The position numbers were made by a program, and so were the translations under genes. This document shows, piece after piece, positions 39,348 to 48,335 of a DNA stretch of 64,000 nucleotides. The DNA is taken from positions 62,001 to 126,000 of the forward strand of contig JAFAYV010000056.1 in the NCBI GenBank assembly GCA_019240115.1. Reading direction: 5' to 3'. Within the stretch, counting starts at the first letter, position 1. Every line of letters begins with the position of its first letter. The notes beneath the pieces are model-generated. The model saw nothing but the letters and a program-made list of their open reading frames with translations. It was not told where the DNA came from and made no database searches. This DNA is from Solirubrobacterales bacterium. GTDB lineage: Bacteria; Actinomycetota; Thermoleophilia; Solirubrobacterales; Solirubrobacteraceae.

Positions 39348-40078
39348 CGTGCCACCCGCGCAAACAGCCATCGCGGCAGGTGGCGCAGCACGCCCATGAC
39401 GTAGCGCAACGACGCCGGGACCCAGACCGTGCTCGCGCCCGAGCGCAGCCCGGCGACCGCCGCGCGGGCCACCGCGTCCGGCGTCACGGCCAGCGGCGCC
39501 GGGGCCAGGCCCGCGGTCATCCGCGAGTGCACGAAGCCCGGCCGGATCACGATCACGCGGACGCCGGTCCCGGCTAGGCCGTCGGCAAGCCCCTGGGCGA
39601 GACCGTCGAGGCCCGCCTTGGCGGCGCCGTAGGGGGCGTTGGTGGCGCGCACCCGCTCGCCGGCGACGCTCGAGAGCAGCATCAGCGTCCCGTGCCCCTG
39701 CCGGCGCAGCGCGCGCAGCGCGTGCCAGAGCAGCGATCCGGCGCCGACCAAGTTGACCCGCAGCACCCGGACGAGCTCATCGGGGTCGGCGTCGAGGCCG
39801 GCCTGGCCGCCGAGCACGCCCACGCAGTGCACCACCAGATCAGCCCCGCCCAGTGCCTCGAACGCGTCGTCGATCGCCCGGCCGTGGGTCTCCGGCTCCT
39901 CGGCGTCGACCCGCCCCACGTCGGCGGCCGGCAGCTCGGCCGCGGCTCGGCGCAGGCGGTCTGTGTCGCGGCCGAGCAGCAGCGCCGACACCGGCCGCTC
40001 ACGGCTCAACTCGCGCACGATCGCCGACCCGATCTCCGAGCTTCCGCCGAGCACGAGCACGCGGTAGGGGACCGTCAT
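39344..40078 (-). CDS. dprE2: Decaprenylphospho-beta-D-erythro-pentofuranosid-2-ulose 2-reductase (DprE2-like SDR)
   Basis: RVLVLGGSSEIGSAIVRELSRERPVSALLLGRDTDRL...LLSSVAGERVRATNAPYGAAKAGLDGLAQGL; adjacent to dprE1 and ubiA homologs. Confidence 0.85.
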   Translation of the reverse strand: MTVPYRVLVLGGSSEIGSAIVRELSRERPVSALLLGRDTDRLRRAAAELPAADVGRVDAEEPETHGRAIDDAFEALGGADLVVHCVGVLGGQAGLDADPDELVRVLRVNLVGAGSLLWHALRALRRQGHGTLMLLSSVAGERVRATNAPYGAAKAGLDGLAQGLADGLAGTGVRVIVIRPGFVHSRMTAGLAPAPLAVTPDAVARAAVAGLRSGASTVWVPASLRYVMGVLRHLPRWLFARVAR

Positions 40079-41439
40079 GCGGCATCCAGAAGACCGGTGC
40101 GCAGCGCCAGGTCTGACCGCCAGATCCCGGCCGGGTCCATCGCCGCCCGCGTGCGCTGCCACTCGGACAGCCGCGGGTACATCGCGCGCAGCGCGTCAGG
40201 GCGCAGGAGGGCGTCCTTGGTCAGGTACACCCGGCCGCCCGCGGCGGCCACGAGCTCGTCCAGCTCGCCGGCCAGCACGGCCAGGCCAGGCGCCGCGCGC
40301 GGGAGGTCCATGGCCAGGCTGAAGCCGGGCAGCGGGAACGAGAGGGGGCTGCGACCACCGGCGCCGAAGCGCTTGAGGACCGCCAGGTAACAGGGGACGC
40401 GATGACGGCGCACCCGCGCGATCGCCTCGTGAAGGACCCGCTCGCGGCCGTCGGGCACCACGAACTGGTATTGGGCGAGCCCGTGGCGGCCGTACAGCCG
40501 CGGCCAGGCGCCGAGCGCGTCGAGCGGGAACATCTCGCCGCTGAAGTCCCGCCGCCTCCCACGCCGGGGCGCCGCCGCGAACCGCAGTGCGTTGTACGCG
40601 CGGCCGACCGCCGGCGCCAGCAGCCCGCGGCCGCCGACCGCCGGCACGTCGAACCGCGTGCGCCGGGGCACCCGTGTCTCGTCTCCCGCGACGTGGCGGG
40701 CACGGGTCACGACTCCCCGACCGGGCGTGGTCCCGAGCAGGTCCAGCCATGCGACCCGGTACTCGGCCTCGCAGCTGCACAGGGCGTCGAGGGCGCCGTC
40801 CAGATCGCCGGCGCGGGCGACCTCGACGGCCAGGGCGGTGCCGTCGATCGGCCGCAGGGCGATCGTCGCCCACAGGATCGCCCCCGTCAGGCCCATCCCG
40901 CCGACGGTCGCGTGAAAGCGCGCGTCGTCGGGCCGCAGCTCGAGCACCTCGCCGTCGGAGCGCAGCAGACCGAGCGCGGTGACGTGACGACCGAAGCTAC
41001 CCGCCGACGGATGGTTCTTGCCGTGGATGTCGGACGCGATCGCGCCGCCGACGGTCACGTGCTGGGTGCCGGGGACCACCGGCAGCAGCCAGCCCCGTGG
41101 CGCCAGTGCACGCAGCAGGCCGGCGATCGTCTCGCCGGCGGCGGCGGTGACCTGTCCGGCGTCGGCGGCGAGCGTCCAGCCCCGGAGCCCGGTCGCGTCA
41201 AGAACCAGGCCCCCGGACAGGCGTGCCGCGTCGCCGTAACTGCGGCCCAGCCCGCGCGCGATCGCGCCCGGGGGACGCGCGCGGCGCAGGGCCGCCGTGA
41301 GCTGGTCGGCGTCGGTCGGTCGCACGACCCACGCGTGCGCCGCCGGTCCGCCCCCCCATCCGGTGAGCGGACGCGACACCGGCGACGGTCCGGCGGCGGC
41401 GACCTCACGCGGCGGCATGCACGCCTCACGCGGCGGCAT
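40075..41439 (-). CDS. dprE1: Decaprenylphosphoryl-beta-D-ribose oxidase (DprE1-like)
   Basis: ARGLGRSYGDAARLSGGLVLDATGL FAD motif; GAIASDIHGKNHPSAGSFGRHV; YQFVVP. Confidence 0.88.
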   Translation of the reverse strand: MPPREACMPPREVAAAGPSPVSRPLTGWGGGPAAHAWVVRPTDADQLTAALRRARPPGAIARGLGRSYGDAARLSGGLVLDATGLRGWTLAADAGQVTAAAGETIAGLLRALAPRGWLLPVVPGTQHVTVGGAIASDIHGKNHPSAGSFGRHVTALGLLRSDGEVLELRPDDARFHATVGGMGLTGAILWATIALRPIDGTALAVEVARAGDLDGALDALCSCEAEYRVAWLDLLGTTPGRGVVTRARHVAGDETRVPRRTRFDVPAVGGRGLLAPAVGRAYNALRFAAAPRRGRRRDFSGEMFPLDALGAWPRLYGRHGLAQYQFVVPDGRERVLHEAIARVRRHRVPCYLAVLKRFGAGGRSPLSFPLPGFSLAMDLPRAAPGLAVLAGELDELVAAAGGRVYLTKDALLRPDALRAMYPRLSEWQRTRAAMDPAGIWRSDLALRTGLLDAA

Positions 41440-41445
41440 GCACGC
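41404..41445. repeat. Perfect 21-bp tandem duplication at the dprE1 start / ubiA stop junction
   Basis: ctcacgcggcggcatgcacgc x2; encodes MPPREAC repeated (MPPREACMPPREV). Confidence 0.9.
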
Positions 41446-42373
41446 TCAGCCCGAACAGCACCAGCCATATTCCCGCGGCCACGATCAGCGGAGGGTCGCC
41501 GAGCACCACGTCCTCGGGGGCCTCGGCGCCGCCGGCCCGGACCACCTGGCCATAGCGTCCGAGCGCCAGGCAGAACGGGATCAGCGTCAACTCCCGCCAG
41601 GGATCGCCGTGGCGGGCCGGCACCGCCAGCGCCCACATCGCGTAGGCGACGATCGCGCCGATCCCGGAGCCCACGAGCATCCCGCGCAGCTGCGCCAGCG
41701 AGTAGCGGTTGAGCACTCGGCGGCGAGCGACTCCGCCGGCCGGCGGGCGCAAGCGCTCGGCGTAGCGCTTACCGGCGGCCAGGAACAGCGCCGCGCACGT
41801 GACCACGAGCAGGAACCAGCGCGACAGCTCGACCGGCGCCGCGACCCCTCCGGCGACGGCGCGCAGCACGAAGCCGCCGGCGATCGCGATCAGGTCGCAG
41901 AACAGCACGTGCCGCCAGATCAACGTGTAGCTGATCGTCAGGGCCAGGTACCCGGCGGCGACCACGGCGAGCAGCGGGCTGAGCGCAAGGCAGGCCAGCA
42001 GCCCGGCGCACATCGACGCCATCCCGATCGCGAGCGCCGGGCGGGGCGCGAGCTGGCCGGCGGCCACCGGCCGGCGGCGCTTGCGGGGATGCTGGCGATC
42101 CTCGGCGGCGTCGCGGACGTCGTTGACGAAGTAGATGCCCGAGGCCAGCAGGCAGAACGCGGCGAACGCGATCAGCACGCGCTGCGGCACGTCGGCGCGC
42201 CCGAGCGCCCCGGCCGCGCCGGCCGCGGCGACCACCAGTGCGTTCTTGATCCACTGGCGCGGTCGCGCGGTGACCAGGGCCGCGCGCAACGGGCCCCGGT
42301 GAACGACCGGCAGGGCGACGGGCGGGGCGTCGGCGAGCCCGCGCTCGGGCAGGGGCCGTCGGGAGGCCGACAT
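41426..42373 (-). CDS. ubiA: UbiA-family decaprenyl-phosphate phosphoribosyltransferase
   Basis: RPRQWIKNALVVAAAGAAG; YFVNDVRDAAEDRQHPRKRRRPVAAGQL; AGKRYAERL. Confidence 0.9.
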   Translation of the reverse strand: MSASRRPLPERGLADAPPVALPVVHRGPLRAALVTARPRQWIKNALVVAAAGAAGALGRADVPQRVLIAFAAFCLLASGIYFVNDVRDAAEDRQHPRKRRRPVAAGQLAPRPALAIGMASMCAGLLACLALSPLLAVVAAGYLALTISYTLIWRHVLFCDLIAIAGGFVLRAVAGGVAAPVELSRWFLLVVTCAALFLAAGKRYAERLRPPAGGVARRRVLNRYSLAQLRGMLVGSGIGAIVAYAMWALAVPARHGDPWRELTLIPFCLALGRYGQVVRAGGAEAPEDVVLGDPPLIVAAGIWLVLFGLSVHAAA

Positions 42374-42478
42374 CGCGGTACGACGCTAGGCCGGGCGCCT
42401 CAACCCAGCCTGTCGCGCCCATGAGGAGATTCTCAAGATTTCAGTAAGATTAGGAGGTCGTCGCGCGCCTGTGGCAGC

Positions 42479-43711
42479 ATGGTCCCGATGGCGACCACGA
42501 GCCCCCCGCGGTCGTCGCGTCTCCGGCTGCCGTCCCCGCGCCGACGCCGCCTCCCGCGTCGACGGATTCGCCGGGCGGCGACGATCGCCGCGCTGCTGTG
42601 CCTGGTCCCGGCGCTCATCTCCTATGCAGGCGCGCTGACCGAGCGGTCCGACACGTCGGTGGGCATCCGCACGGTCGAGTGGCTCCGCGACAACGGGGCC
42701 CGCTCGCTGGTCAACCGCGTCGAGAACCTCTACTACACCCTCACCGCGCCAGCCAAGGGCGGACCGGCGCTGCGCGCGCTGCCCCATCAGGCGGGAGCCG
42801 AGCCGGCGGGGACCGGTCCGGCGGCGCGAGCCAGGTCGGCGGCGGGAGGCGAGCCAAGGGCCCGCGTCCACCGACGGCGAGTGTCCCACGCGTACCGACC
42901 GCGGCGCATCCGTCCCGTCATCCGTCCCGCACTGCCGGGCGAGGGCGTGTGGCGGCCGACGTTCGCCGGCGCCTCTGGGAGTCCGCCGGTGCTGATCACG
43001 AGCTACCGGCCCGAGCCCGCGTACCCCCAGCTGGTCGCCGGGGTGGCGTGGATCGACACGCACCGGACGAGCGTGTCGCTGTACCCCGGCAGCGTCGAGC
43101 CGGCCGTCGACCTCCCGTCCCGCGGTCCGATGGAGGTGCCGCCGAACAAGCGCTCTCGTCTGGTGGCCACGTTCAACAGCGGTTTCAAGCTCAGCGACTC
43201 GGGGGGCGGCTTCGCCGCCGGCGGCCACACGTACGCGCCGCTGGAGTCCGGGGTGGCGACGATCGTCCGCCACCGCAACGGGCGGATCAACATCGACGCC
43301 TGGCGAGGTCCGGCCACCGCGCCGCGCGGCATCGTCTTCGCGCGACAGAACCTCCCGCTGATCGTCGACCACGGGCAGCTGAACCCCAACCTCTCCGACG
43401 GGCCCGAGTGGGGCGCGACGCTGGGCAACGCGGTCCTGGTGTGGCGCTCGGGCGTCGGCATCGACCGCCACGGAGACCTGATCTACGCCGCCGCCAACGA
43501 TCAGACGGTGTCCTCGCTGGCACAGATCCTGCAGCGCGCCGGCGCGGTGCGGGCGATGGAGCTCGATATCAACGCCGAGTGGACGAGCTTCATCACCTAC
43601 CGGCATCGGGGCGCGCGCCAGCCGGCCAACCTGCTGGCCGACATGGACCGCTCGCCGCTGCGCTACCTGACGCCCGACGATCGTGACTTCTTCGCCGTCT
43701 ACCTGCGCTGA
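42479..43711 (+). CDS. Phosphodiester glycosidase (NAGPA-like) family protein
   Basis: KRSRLVATFNSGFKLSDSGGGFAAGGHTYAPL...GIVFARQNLPLIVDHGQLNPNL...ALVWRSG-like; MELDINAEWTSF. Confidence 0.88.
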   Translation: MVPMATTSPPRSSRLRLPSPRRRRLPRRRIRRAATIAALLCLVPALISYAGALTERSDTSVGIRTVEWLRDNGARSLVNRVENLYYTLTAPAKGGPALRALPHQAGAEPAGTGPAARARSAAGGEPRARVHRRRVSHAYRPRRIRPVIRPALPGEGVWRPTFAGASGSPPVLITSYRPEPAYPQLVAGVAWIDTHRTSVSLYPGSVEPAVDLPSRGPMEVPPNKRSRLVATFNSGFKLSDSGGGFAAGGHTYAPLESGVATIVRHRNGRINIDAWRGPATAPRGIVFARQNLPLIVDHGQLNPNLSDGPEWGATLGNAVLVWRSGVGIDRHGDLIYAAANDQTVSSLAQILQRAGAVRAMELDINAEWTSFITYRHRGARQPANLLADMDRSPLRYLTPDDRDFFAVYLR

Positions 43712-44771
43712 GCGCCGGCGCCGCGCGGTCGCCGCCGGCGTGGCCGCGGTGGCGGTGCTCGGGGCAGCGAGCGGCTGCGGCGTCGTCGCCGCCGCGCCGC
43801 GGGAGCGCGTCCGCGCTGAGGTGCTCGCCGCGCGGCGGCCGGCGGAGCGGCGCTCGGAGTCGTCAGATGTTGCGCGGTGGCCGGCGGTGCGACGCTCGGC
43901 GTCGGCCGGTGGCGCCCCGTTCGCCGTCGGCGAGCGGATCCTGCGTCTGGTCGATCACAGCCGGCGGATCCGGCTTCCCGGTGGTCGCCTGGTGCCCCGC
44001 CCGGTGACCACGATCGTGCGCTATCCCGCGCTCGGGCCGGCCACGGGAACCGATCGGACCGGGGCGGCGCCCGACCGGGCCGCCGGGCCGTTCGGCCTCG
44101 TCGTGTTCGGCCATGGGTTCGCCGTCACCCCGCGGCCATACGCCGCGCTGCTGCGCGCGTGGACCCGCGCCGGGTTCATCGTCGCGGCCCCGATCTTCCC
44201 GCTCGAGAACGCCAACGCGCCCGGTGGCCCGGACGAGGACGACCTCGTCAACCAGCCGCGCGACATGCGCTTCGTGATCTCCTCGCTGCTCGGGCTGTCG
44301 CGGCGCCGCGGCTCGCTGCTGCAGGGCATGATCGACTCTCGCCGGATCGCCGTCAGCGGTCAGTCCGACGGCGGCGAGACCGCCCTGTTCACGGCATATG
44401 TGCCCGGCTACCGCGATCTCCGGGTACGGGCGGCGGTGATCCTGTCCGGCGCCGTCCTGCCGCACGGTCCGTTTCGCTTCCCGCGCGGAGGACCGGCGCT
44501 GCTGGCCACGCAGGGCACGGCGGACACGATCAATCCGCCGCGGTTCACCGACCGGTCGTTCGCGCTTGCCCGTCGTCCGAAGTTCCTCCTGGCGCTGCTG
44601 GGCGCGGGCCACCTTCCGCCGTACACGACGCAGCAGCCGCAGCTGTCGATCGTCGCGCGCGTGTCGGTCGCGTTCCTGCGCGGCTACCTGGACGGCGAGC
44701 GTGACGCCGCGTCGCGGGTGCGGGCCGCCGCCCACGCCCCCGGGATCGCCGCCCTGAGCGCCGACCCGTGA
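43683..44771 (+). CDS. Alpha/beta hydrolase (dienelactone/chlorophyllase-like)
   Basis: FGLVVFGHGFAVTPRPYAALL; RIAVSGQSDGGETALFTAY (GxSxG). Confidence 0.85.
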   Translation: MTSSPSTCAERRRRAVAAGVAAVAVLGAASGCGVVAAAPRERVRAEVLAARRPAERRSESSDVARWPAVRRSASAGGAPFAVGERILRLVDHSRRIRLPGGRLVPRPVTTIVRYPALGPATGTDRTGAAPDRAAGPFGLVVFGHGFAVTPRPYAALLRAWTRAGFIVAAPIFPLENANAPGGPDEDDLVNQPRDMRFVISSLLGLSRRRGSLLQGMIDSRRIAVSGQSDGGETALFTAYVPGYRDLRVRAAVILSGAVLPHGPFRFPRGGPALLATQGTADTINPPRFTDRSFALARRPKFLLALLGAGHLPPYTTQQPQLSIVARVSVAFLRGYLDGERDAASRVRAAAHAPGIAALSADP

Positions 44772-44823
44772 CGGGCCGGCGCAATGCTCACCACTGAGCG
44801 CCGACCCGTGATCGGGCCGGCGC
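44754..44823. terminator. Duplicated hairpin between convergent genes
   Basis: ctgagcgccgacccgtgacgggccggcgc (44754-44782) and ctgagcgccgacccgtgatcgggccggcgc (44794-44823); each a near-perfect GC-rich inverted repeat. Confidence 0.5.
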
Positions 44824-44846
44824 TCGTCAGTCGGTCGAGCGTGCGG

Positions 44847-45167
44847 TCAGGACAGCGCGATCTCGGCGACGGCCGCCTCGGGCACCGTGACCTCCGGTCC
44901 CCGGGTCGTCGCGTCGCGCCAGATCACGTAGTCGCCCGCGGCCAGGCTGCCGAAGATCGCGGTGAGCACCGCGCCCGACGCGGTGGTGCGGTCGTGCACC
45001 CCCGTGTGCACGCGCGGACCGTCCGCGTCGGCGGGGCCGATCTCGATCTCTCGGCCCCGGTAGCGCTCGTCCGGGTAGATCACCAGCGCCCCCCGGCCGG
45101 CGCCGATGTCCAGCGCGACGCTGGCGCTCGGCGCCGCCGGGATCGGCTGTTCGCCCGGGTCGGTCAT
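44847..45167 (-). CDS. Hypothetical beta-rich protein associated with DUF4331 gene
   Basis: ALDIGAGRGALVIYPDERYRGREIEIGPADADGPRVHTGVHDRTTASGAVLTAIFGSLAAGDYVIW; overlaps stop/start with the DUF4331 gene. Confidence 0.65.
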   Translation of the reverse strand: MTDPGEQPIPAAPSASVALDIGAGRGALVIYPDERYRGREIEIGPADADGPRVHTGVHDRTTASGAVLTAIFGSLAAGDYVIWRDATTRGPEVTVPEAAVAEIALS

Positions 45168-46543
45168 GCGCCGGCCGACACGGTCGACAGCGGCGCGGTG
45201 TCATAGCCGCTCTGCGGGGTGCCGAGGTACGGGAACTGACTGAGGTAGCTGGTCGAGCTCGGGTCCAGGCCGTCGGTGAGCAGCGACGCCGCCGCGTCGG
45301 GCGTGTAACTGTGGTCAACCAGCGGGTACGTCGCCCCGGCGATCGCCCGCAGCTCGACCGACGTGATGTCGTCGAACACCCGCCGGCCGTTCGGGAAGCC
45401 GGCCAGGTCGTTGCCCAGCAGGCCCAGCGGGTTCGGGCTCTTGGACGGCGGGATGGCCATGTTCAGGCGCAACTCGTCGGCGTACGTGGAGCCGGTGTAG
45501 TTCTGGAACCCGGGGATCAGGCCCGACGGGATCCCGGTCAGCAGGATCGCCACCAGGTCCGCTCGCGCCGCGGTAAGCCCGGCGAGGTGCGGGAACACGC
45601 CCGGGTACAGCACCGGCAGCAGCCTGGCCAACTCGGGGTGCTGGACGTACTGCAGGAACTCGAAGTCCTGGGCCGGCGTCAGGGCGTTCCACTCGTCCTT
45701 GCGGCCCATCGGCACGATGACCTCGTTGAACAGCGGGTTGGCCAGGCGCGAGACCTGGACGAAGCTGCCCGACTCCTGCACGGTCCCCGGCGTCGCGCCC
45801 CACGGGTCGCGGATCGTCGAGCGGTAGCGACTGGCCGACGCCCACACCCCGACCACCGATCGGCGATCCCCGGGATCGGTCGGCGTGCCCCAGCCGGTCA
45901 GGTCGGACTTGGGGACCTTCAGCGCGATCGAGTGGACGCTGAAGTCATGCGTCGCGTTGACGCCCAAGTACTTGGCCATCCCGCCGATGTGCAGGTTCTC
46001 GAACGGCCGCAGGTCGCCGAGGTCGAACACGGCGCCGAGGTCGATGTAGAACCCCTCGAGGCGCTGGCCGGCGAACACCGTCCGCCCGCCGGGGAGCGGG
46101 GTGATCGCCTCGTTGGCCAGCGCCACGTAGTTCGGCGTCGAGAACTTGCCGATGTTGCACGGCGGGCACGGCACGTGCGACGCCAGCACCGACCCGTTGC
46201 GCGTCACCGAGTAGAACTGCTTGCGGTTCCAGTTGGGGCTCGAGATCGAGTCGATCGTCCCCGTGTTGTAGAGGAACGTGTTCGGGTTGACGAGCTCGAC
46301 GTCGAAGCTGAAGTCATAGGTGACGTCGGGAACACCGTCGCCGGTCCTGTCGATGTAGATCGAATACAGGACGTCCTCGCCGAACTCGAAGAAGTTGGGC
46401 CCGCCAAACGGCGCCTCGAACGGCAGGAAGTTGGCGATCAGCGTGACCGTGCCCGGATCGTCGGGTGAGACGAACGCGTACGTGTCGGTGTTGTCGGCGA
46501 CCGGGTCCTTACTGCTCGCGGGCGCCTCGCGGTGCGAAGACAT
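45164..46543 (-). CDS. DUF4331 family protein
   Basis: MSSHREAPASSKDPVADNTDTYAFVSPDDPGTVTLIANFLPFEAPFGGPNFF... Confidence 0.92.
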   Translation of the reverse strand: MSSHREAPASSKDPVADNTDTYAFVSPDDPGTVTLIANFLPFEAPFGGPNFFEFGEDVLYSIYIDRTGDGVPDVTYDFSFDVELVNPNTFLYNTGTIDSISSPNWNRKQFYSVTRNGSVLASHVPCPPCNIGKFSTPNYVALANEAITPLPGGRTVFAGQRLEGFYIDLGAVFDLGDLRPFENLHIGGMAKYLGVNATHDFSVHSIALKVPKSDLTGWGTPTDPGDRRSVVGVWASASRYRSTIRDPWGATPGTVQESGSFVQVSRLANPLFNEVIVPMGRKDEWNALTPAQDFEFLQYVQHPELARLLPVLYPGVFPHLAGLTAARADLVAILLTGIPSGLIPGFQNYTGSTYADELRLNMAIPPSKSPNPLGLLGNDLAGFPNGRRVFDDITSVELRAIAGATYPLVDHSYTPDAAASLLTDGLDPSSTSYLSQFPYLGTPQSGYDTAPLSTVSAGA

Positions 46544-46571
46544 GTGATTGACCTCCGAGGTCGAGAAAGGG

Positions 46572-46856
46572 TCAGCGGGCGTGGCGGACGATCTGCGCCG
46601 CGAGCTGGCGGTCGCGGACGACCCACTCACGGTCGCCCGACATGAGCGCGACCTCGCCGGTCTGGTGGTTGCGCACGTAGGCCACGACCGGCTTGGCCTG
46701 CGTGTGATGCTGCTGCTTGGGGTGATGCTTGCGCTTGGGGTGATGCTTGGCGGAATCCGCGGCGGCGTCGCCGACGGCGAGAACGCCCCAGGTCGCGACG
46801 CCGGCAGCCGCGCCGGCCGAGCCCTTCACGAAGGCGCGCCGAGTGAAATCGTCCAT
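46572..46856 (-). CDS. Small Tat-signal protein with His/Lys-rich segment
   Basis: MDDFTRRAFVKGSAGAAAGVATWGVLAVGDAAADSAKHHPKRKHHPKQQHHTQAKP (twin-arginine motif). Confidence 0.75.
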   Translation of the reverse strand: MDDFTRRAFVKGSAGAAAGVATWGVLAVGDAAADSAKHHPKRKHHPKQQHHTQAKPVVAYVRNHQTGEVALMSGDREWVVRDRQLAAQIVRHAR

Positions 46857-47010
46857 CCCTGTTCTCCTGTGTGGCGATGGAGTCGTCGACTCGGGTCCGG
46901 GGTCCCGGGGCCGCGCTGACGACCGAGTATGTGCGATGTTACGGAAACCTGAAGGATTCGGATCACAAACTCGTGCATAGTCATCCGTCTTCCCGGTGCG
47001 TCGGGTTCGA

Positions 47011-47487
47011 TCACCGCTCGAGGGCCGCGATCACCCGCTCCATGACCCCCGACGCCCGCTCGAGCTCGCGGGCCCCGACGGCCGCCCCGATCCGGTCCGA
47101 CCACGGGTGCTTGGCGATCGTGACCTGCCGGATCGCCCCGTAGCCGGGCTCGGTGCACGCGACGAGCTTGGACCGGCGATGCGCGGGGTTCGGGCGGTAC
47201 TCGGCGAGGCCGCGCTCGACGAGCAGGTCGGCGACGCGCTGCACGCCCTGACGCGTCATCCCCATCCGCCGCGCGATCTCGGCGACCGGGCGGGGCGCGT
47301 CGAGGACGCCGCCGAGCACCTGCCACCAGGCCGGCGTCAGATCACCCTCGGCCGCAAGGTCCTGGGCGGCCTCCATGAACGCGGCGTGCAGGCGCAACGT
47401 GGTCACGACGAGCCGAGTGAGCGCAGCCCCCTCCGCGGTGTGCTTCGGTGGCGGCGGCCACGCATCGCGGGGCGGGATCGTGCTCAT
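47011..47487 (-). CDS. MarR-family regulator
   Basis: DLTPAWWQVLGGVLDAPRPVAEIARRMGMTRQGVQRVADLLVERGLAEYRPNPAHRRSKLV. Confidence 0.9.
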   Translation of the reverse strand: MSTIPPRDAWPPPPKHTAEGAALTRLVVTTLRLHAAFMEAAQDLAAEGDLTPAWWQVLGGVLDAPRPVAEIARRMGMTRQGVQRVADLLVERGLAEYRPNPAHRRSKLVACTEPGYGAIRQVTIAKHPWSDRIGAAVGARELERASGVMERVIAALER

Positions 47488-47654
47488 GCGGCCTGCATGA
47501 GCACCGGGAACGCCTCGGGGTCCCCGCCCCAGAAGACGCCCTCGTAGGCCTCGAGCGTCCGCTCGGACGCGAGCCCGAGGCGTCGCAGGACGGCGCGGGC
47601 GAACTGCACCGGCGACTGCGGTCCGGCGGTGATCAGGTCCCCGTCGACGAACTA
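47484..47654 (-). pseudogene. DJ-1/PfpI-family C-terminal fragment
   Basis: FVDGDLITAGPQSPVQFARAVLRRLGLASERTLEAYEGVFWGGDPEAFPVLMQAA*; stop overlaps MarR ATG; no N-terminal part upstream. Confidence 0.55.
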
Positions 47655-47666
47655 GCGTGTATCCCG

Positions 47667-48302
47667 GTGAGCGCCGAGGTCTCCAATCCGCTGTTCGCGC
47701 GGCTGTTTCATCACCTGTGCGGGCGCGACCGGGGCCAGGGCGAGCGCGAGCTGCGGATCGAGCTGCTCGCCGACGCGCGCGGGAAGGTGGTCGAGGTCGG
47801 CGCCGGCAACGGCATCAGCTTCGAGCACTACCGCGCGACGGTCACCGAGCTGATCGCGGTCGAGCCCGAGCCCTATCTGCGTCGGCAGGCGGTCGAGGCC
47901 GCCGCGGCCGCGCCGGTGCCGGTCCGGGTGCTGGACGGCACGGCCGCCGCGACCGGCCTGCCGACGGCCGCCGCCGACGTCGTGGTCGTCTGCGGTGTGC
48001 TCTGCACGGTGCCCGACCAGGCAGCGGCGCTGCGCGAGCTCCGCAGGGTGCTGCGGCGCGGCGGCGAGCTGCGCTTCTACGAGCACGTGCGCTCCCGCCG
48101 CCCGGGATTCGCTCGCTGGCAGACCCGGATCGACGGGCTCTGGTCGCGGACCATGGGCGGCTGTCACACCGACCGCGATACGGTGGCGGCGATCGTCGAT
48201 GCCGGCTTCATCGTCGAGCGCTGCCGCGGCTTCCCGTTTCCGGCGGGGGCGCGGATCTACCCGGTGGCGCCACGGGTGCTCGGGATCGCGTGCAACCCCT
48301 GA
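47667..48302 (+). CDS. SAM-dependent class I methyltransferase
   Basis: VVEVGAGNGISFEHYRATVTELIAVEPEP...LCTVPDQAAALRELRRVLRRGGELRFYEHVRS. Confidence 0.9.
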   Translation: MSAEVSNPLFARLFHHLCGRDRGQGERELRIELLADARGKVVEVGAGNGISFEHYRATVTELIAVEPEPYLRRQAVEAAAAAPVPVRVLDGTAAATGLPTAAADVVVVCGVLCTVPDQAAALRELRRVLRRGGELRFYEHVRSRRPGFARWQTRIDGLWSRTMGGCHTDRDTVAAIVDAGFIVERCRGFPFPAGARIYPVAPRVLGIACNP

Positions 48303-48335
48303 GCAACCCTTGACGCTCTGGGTATCGTCACGCCC

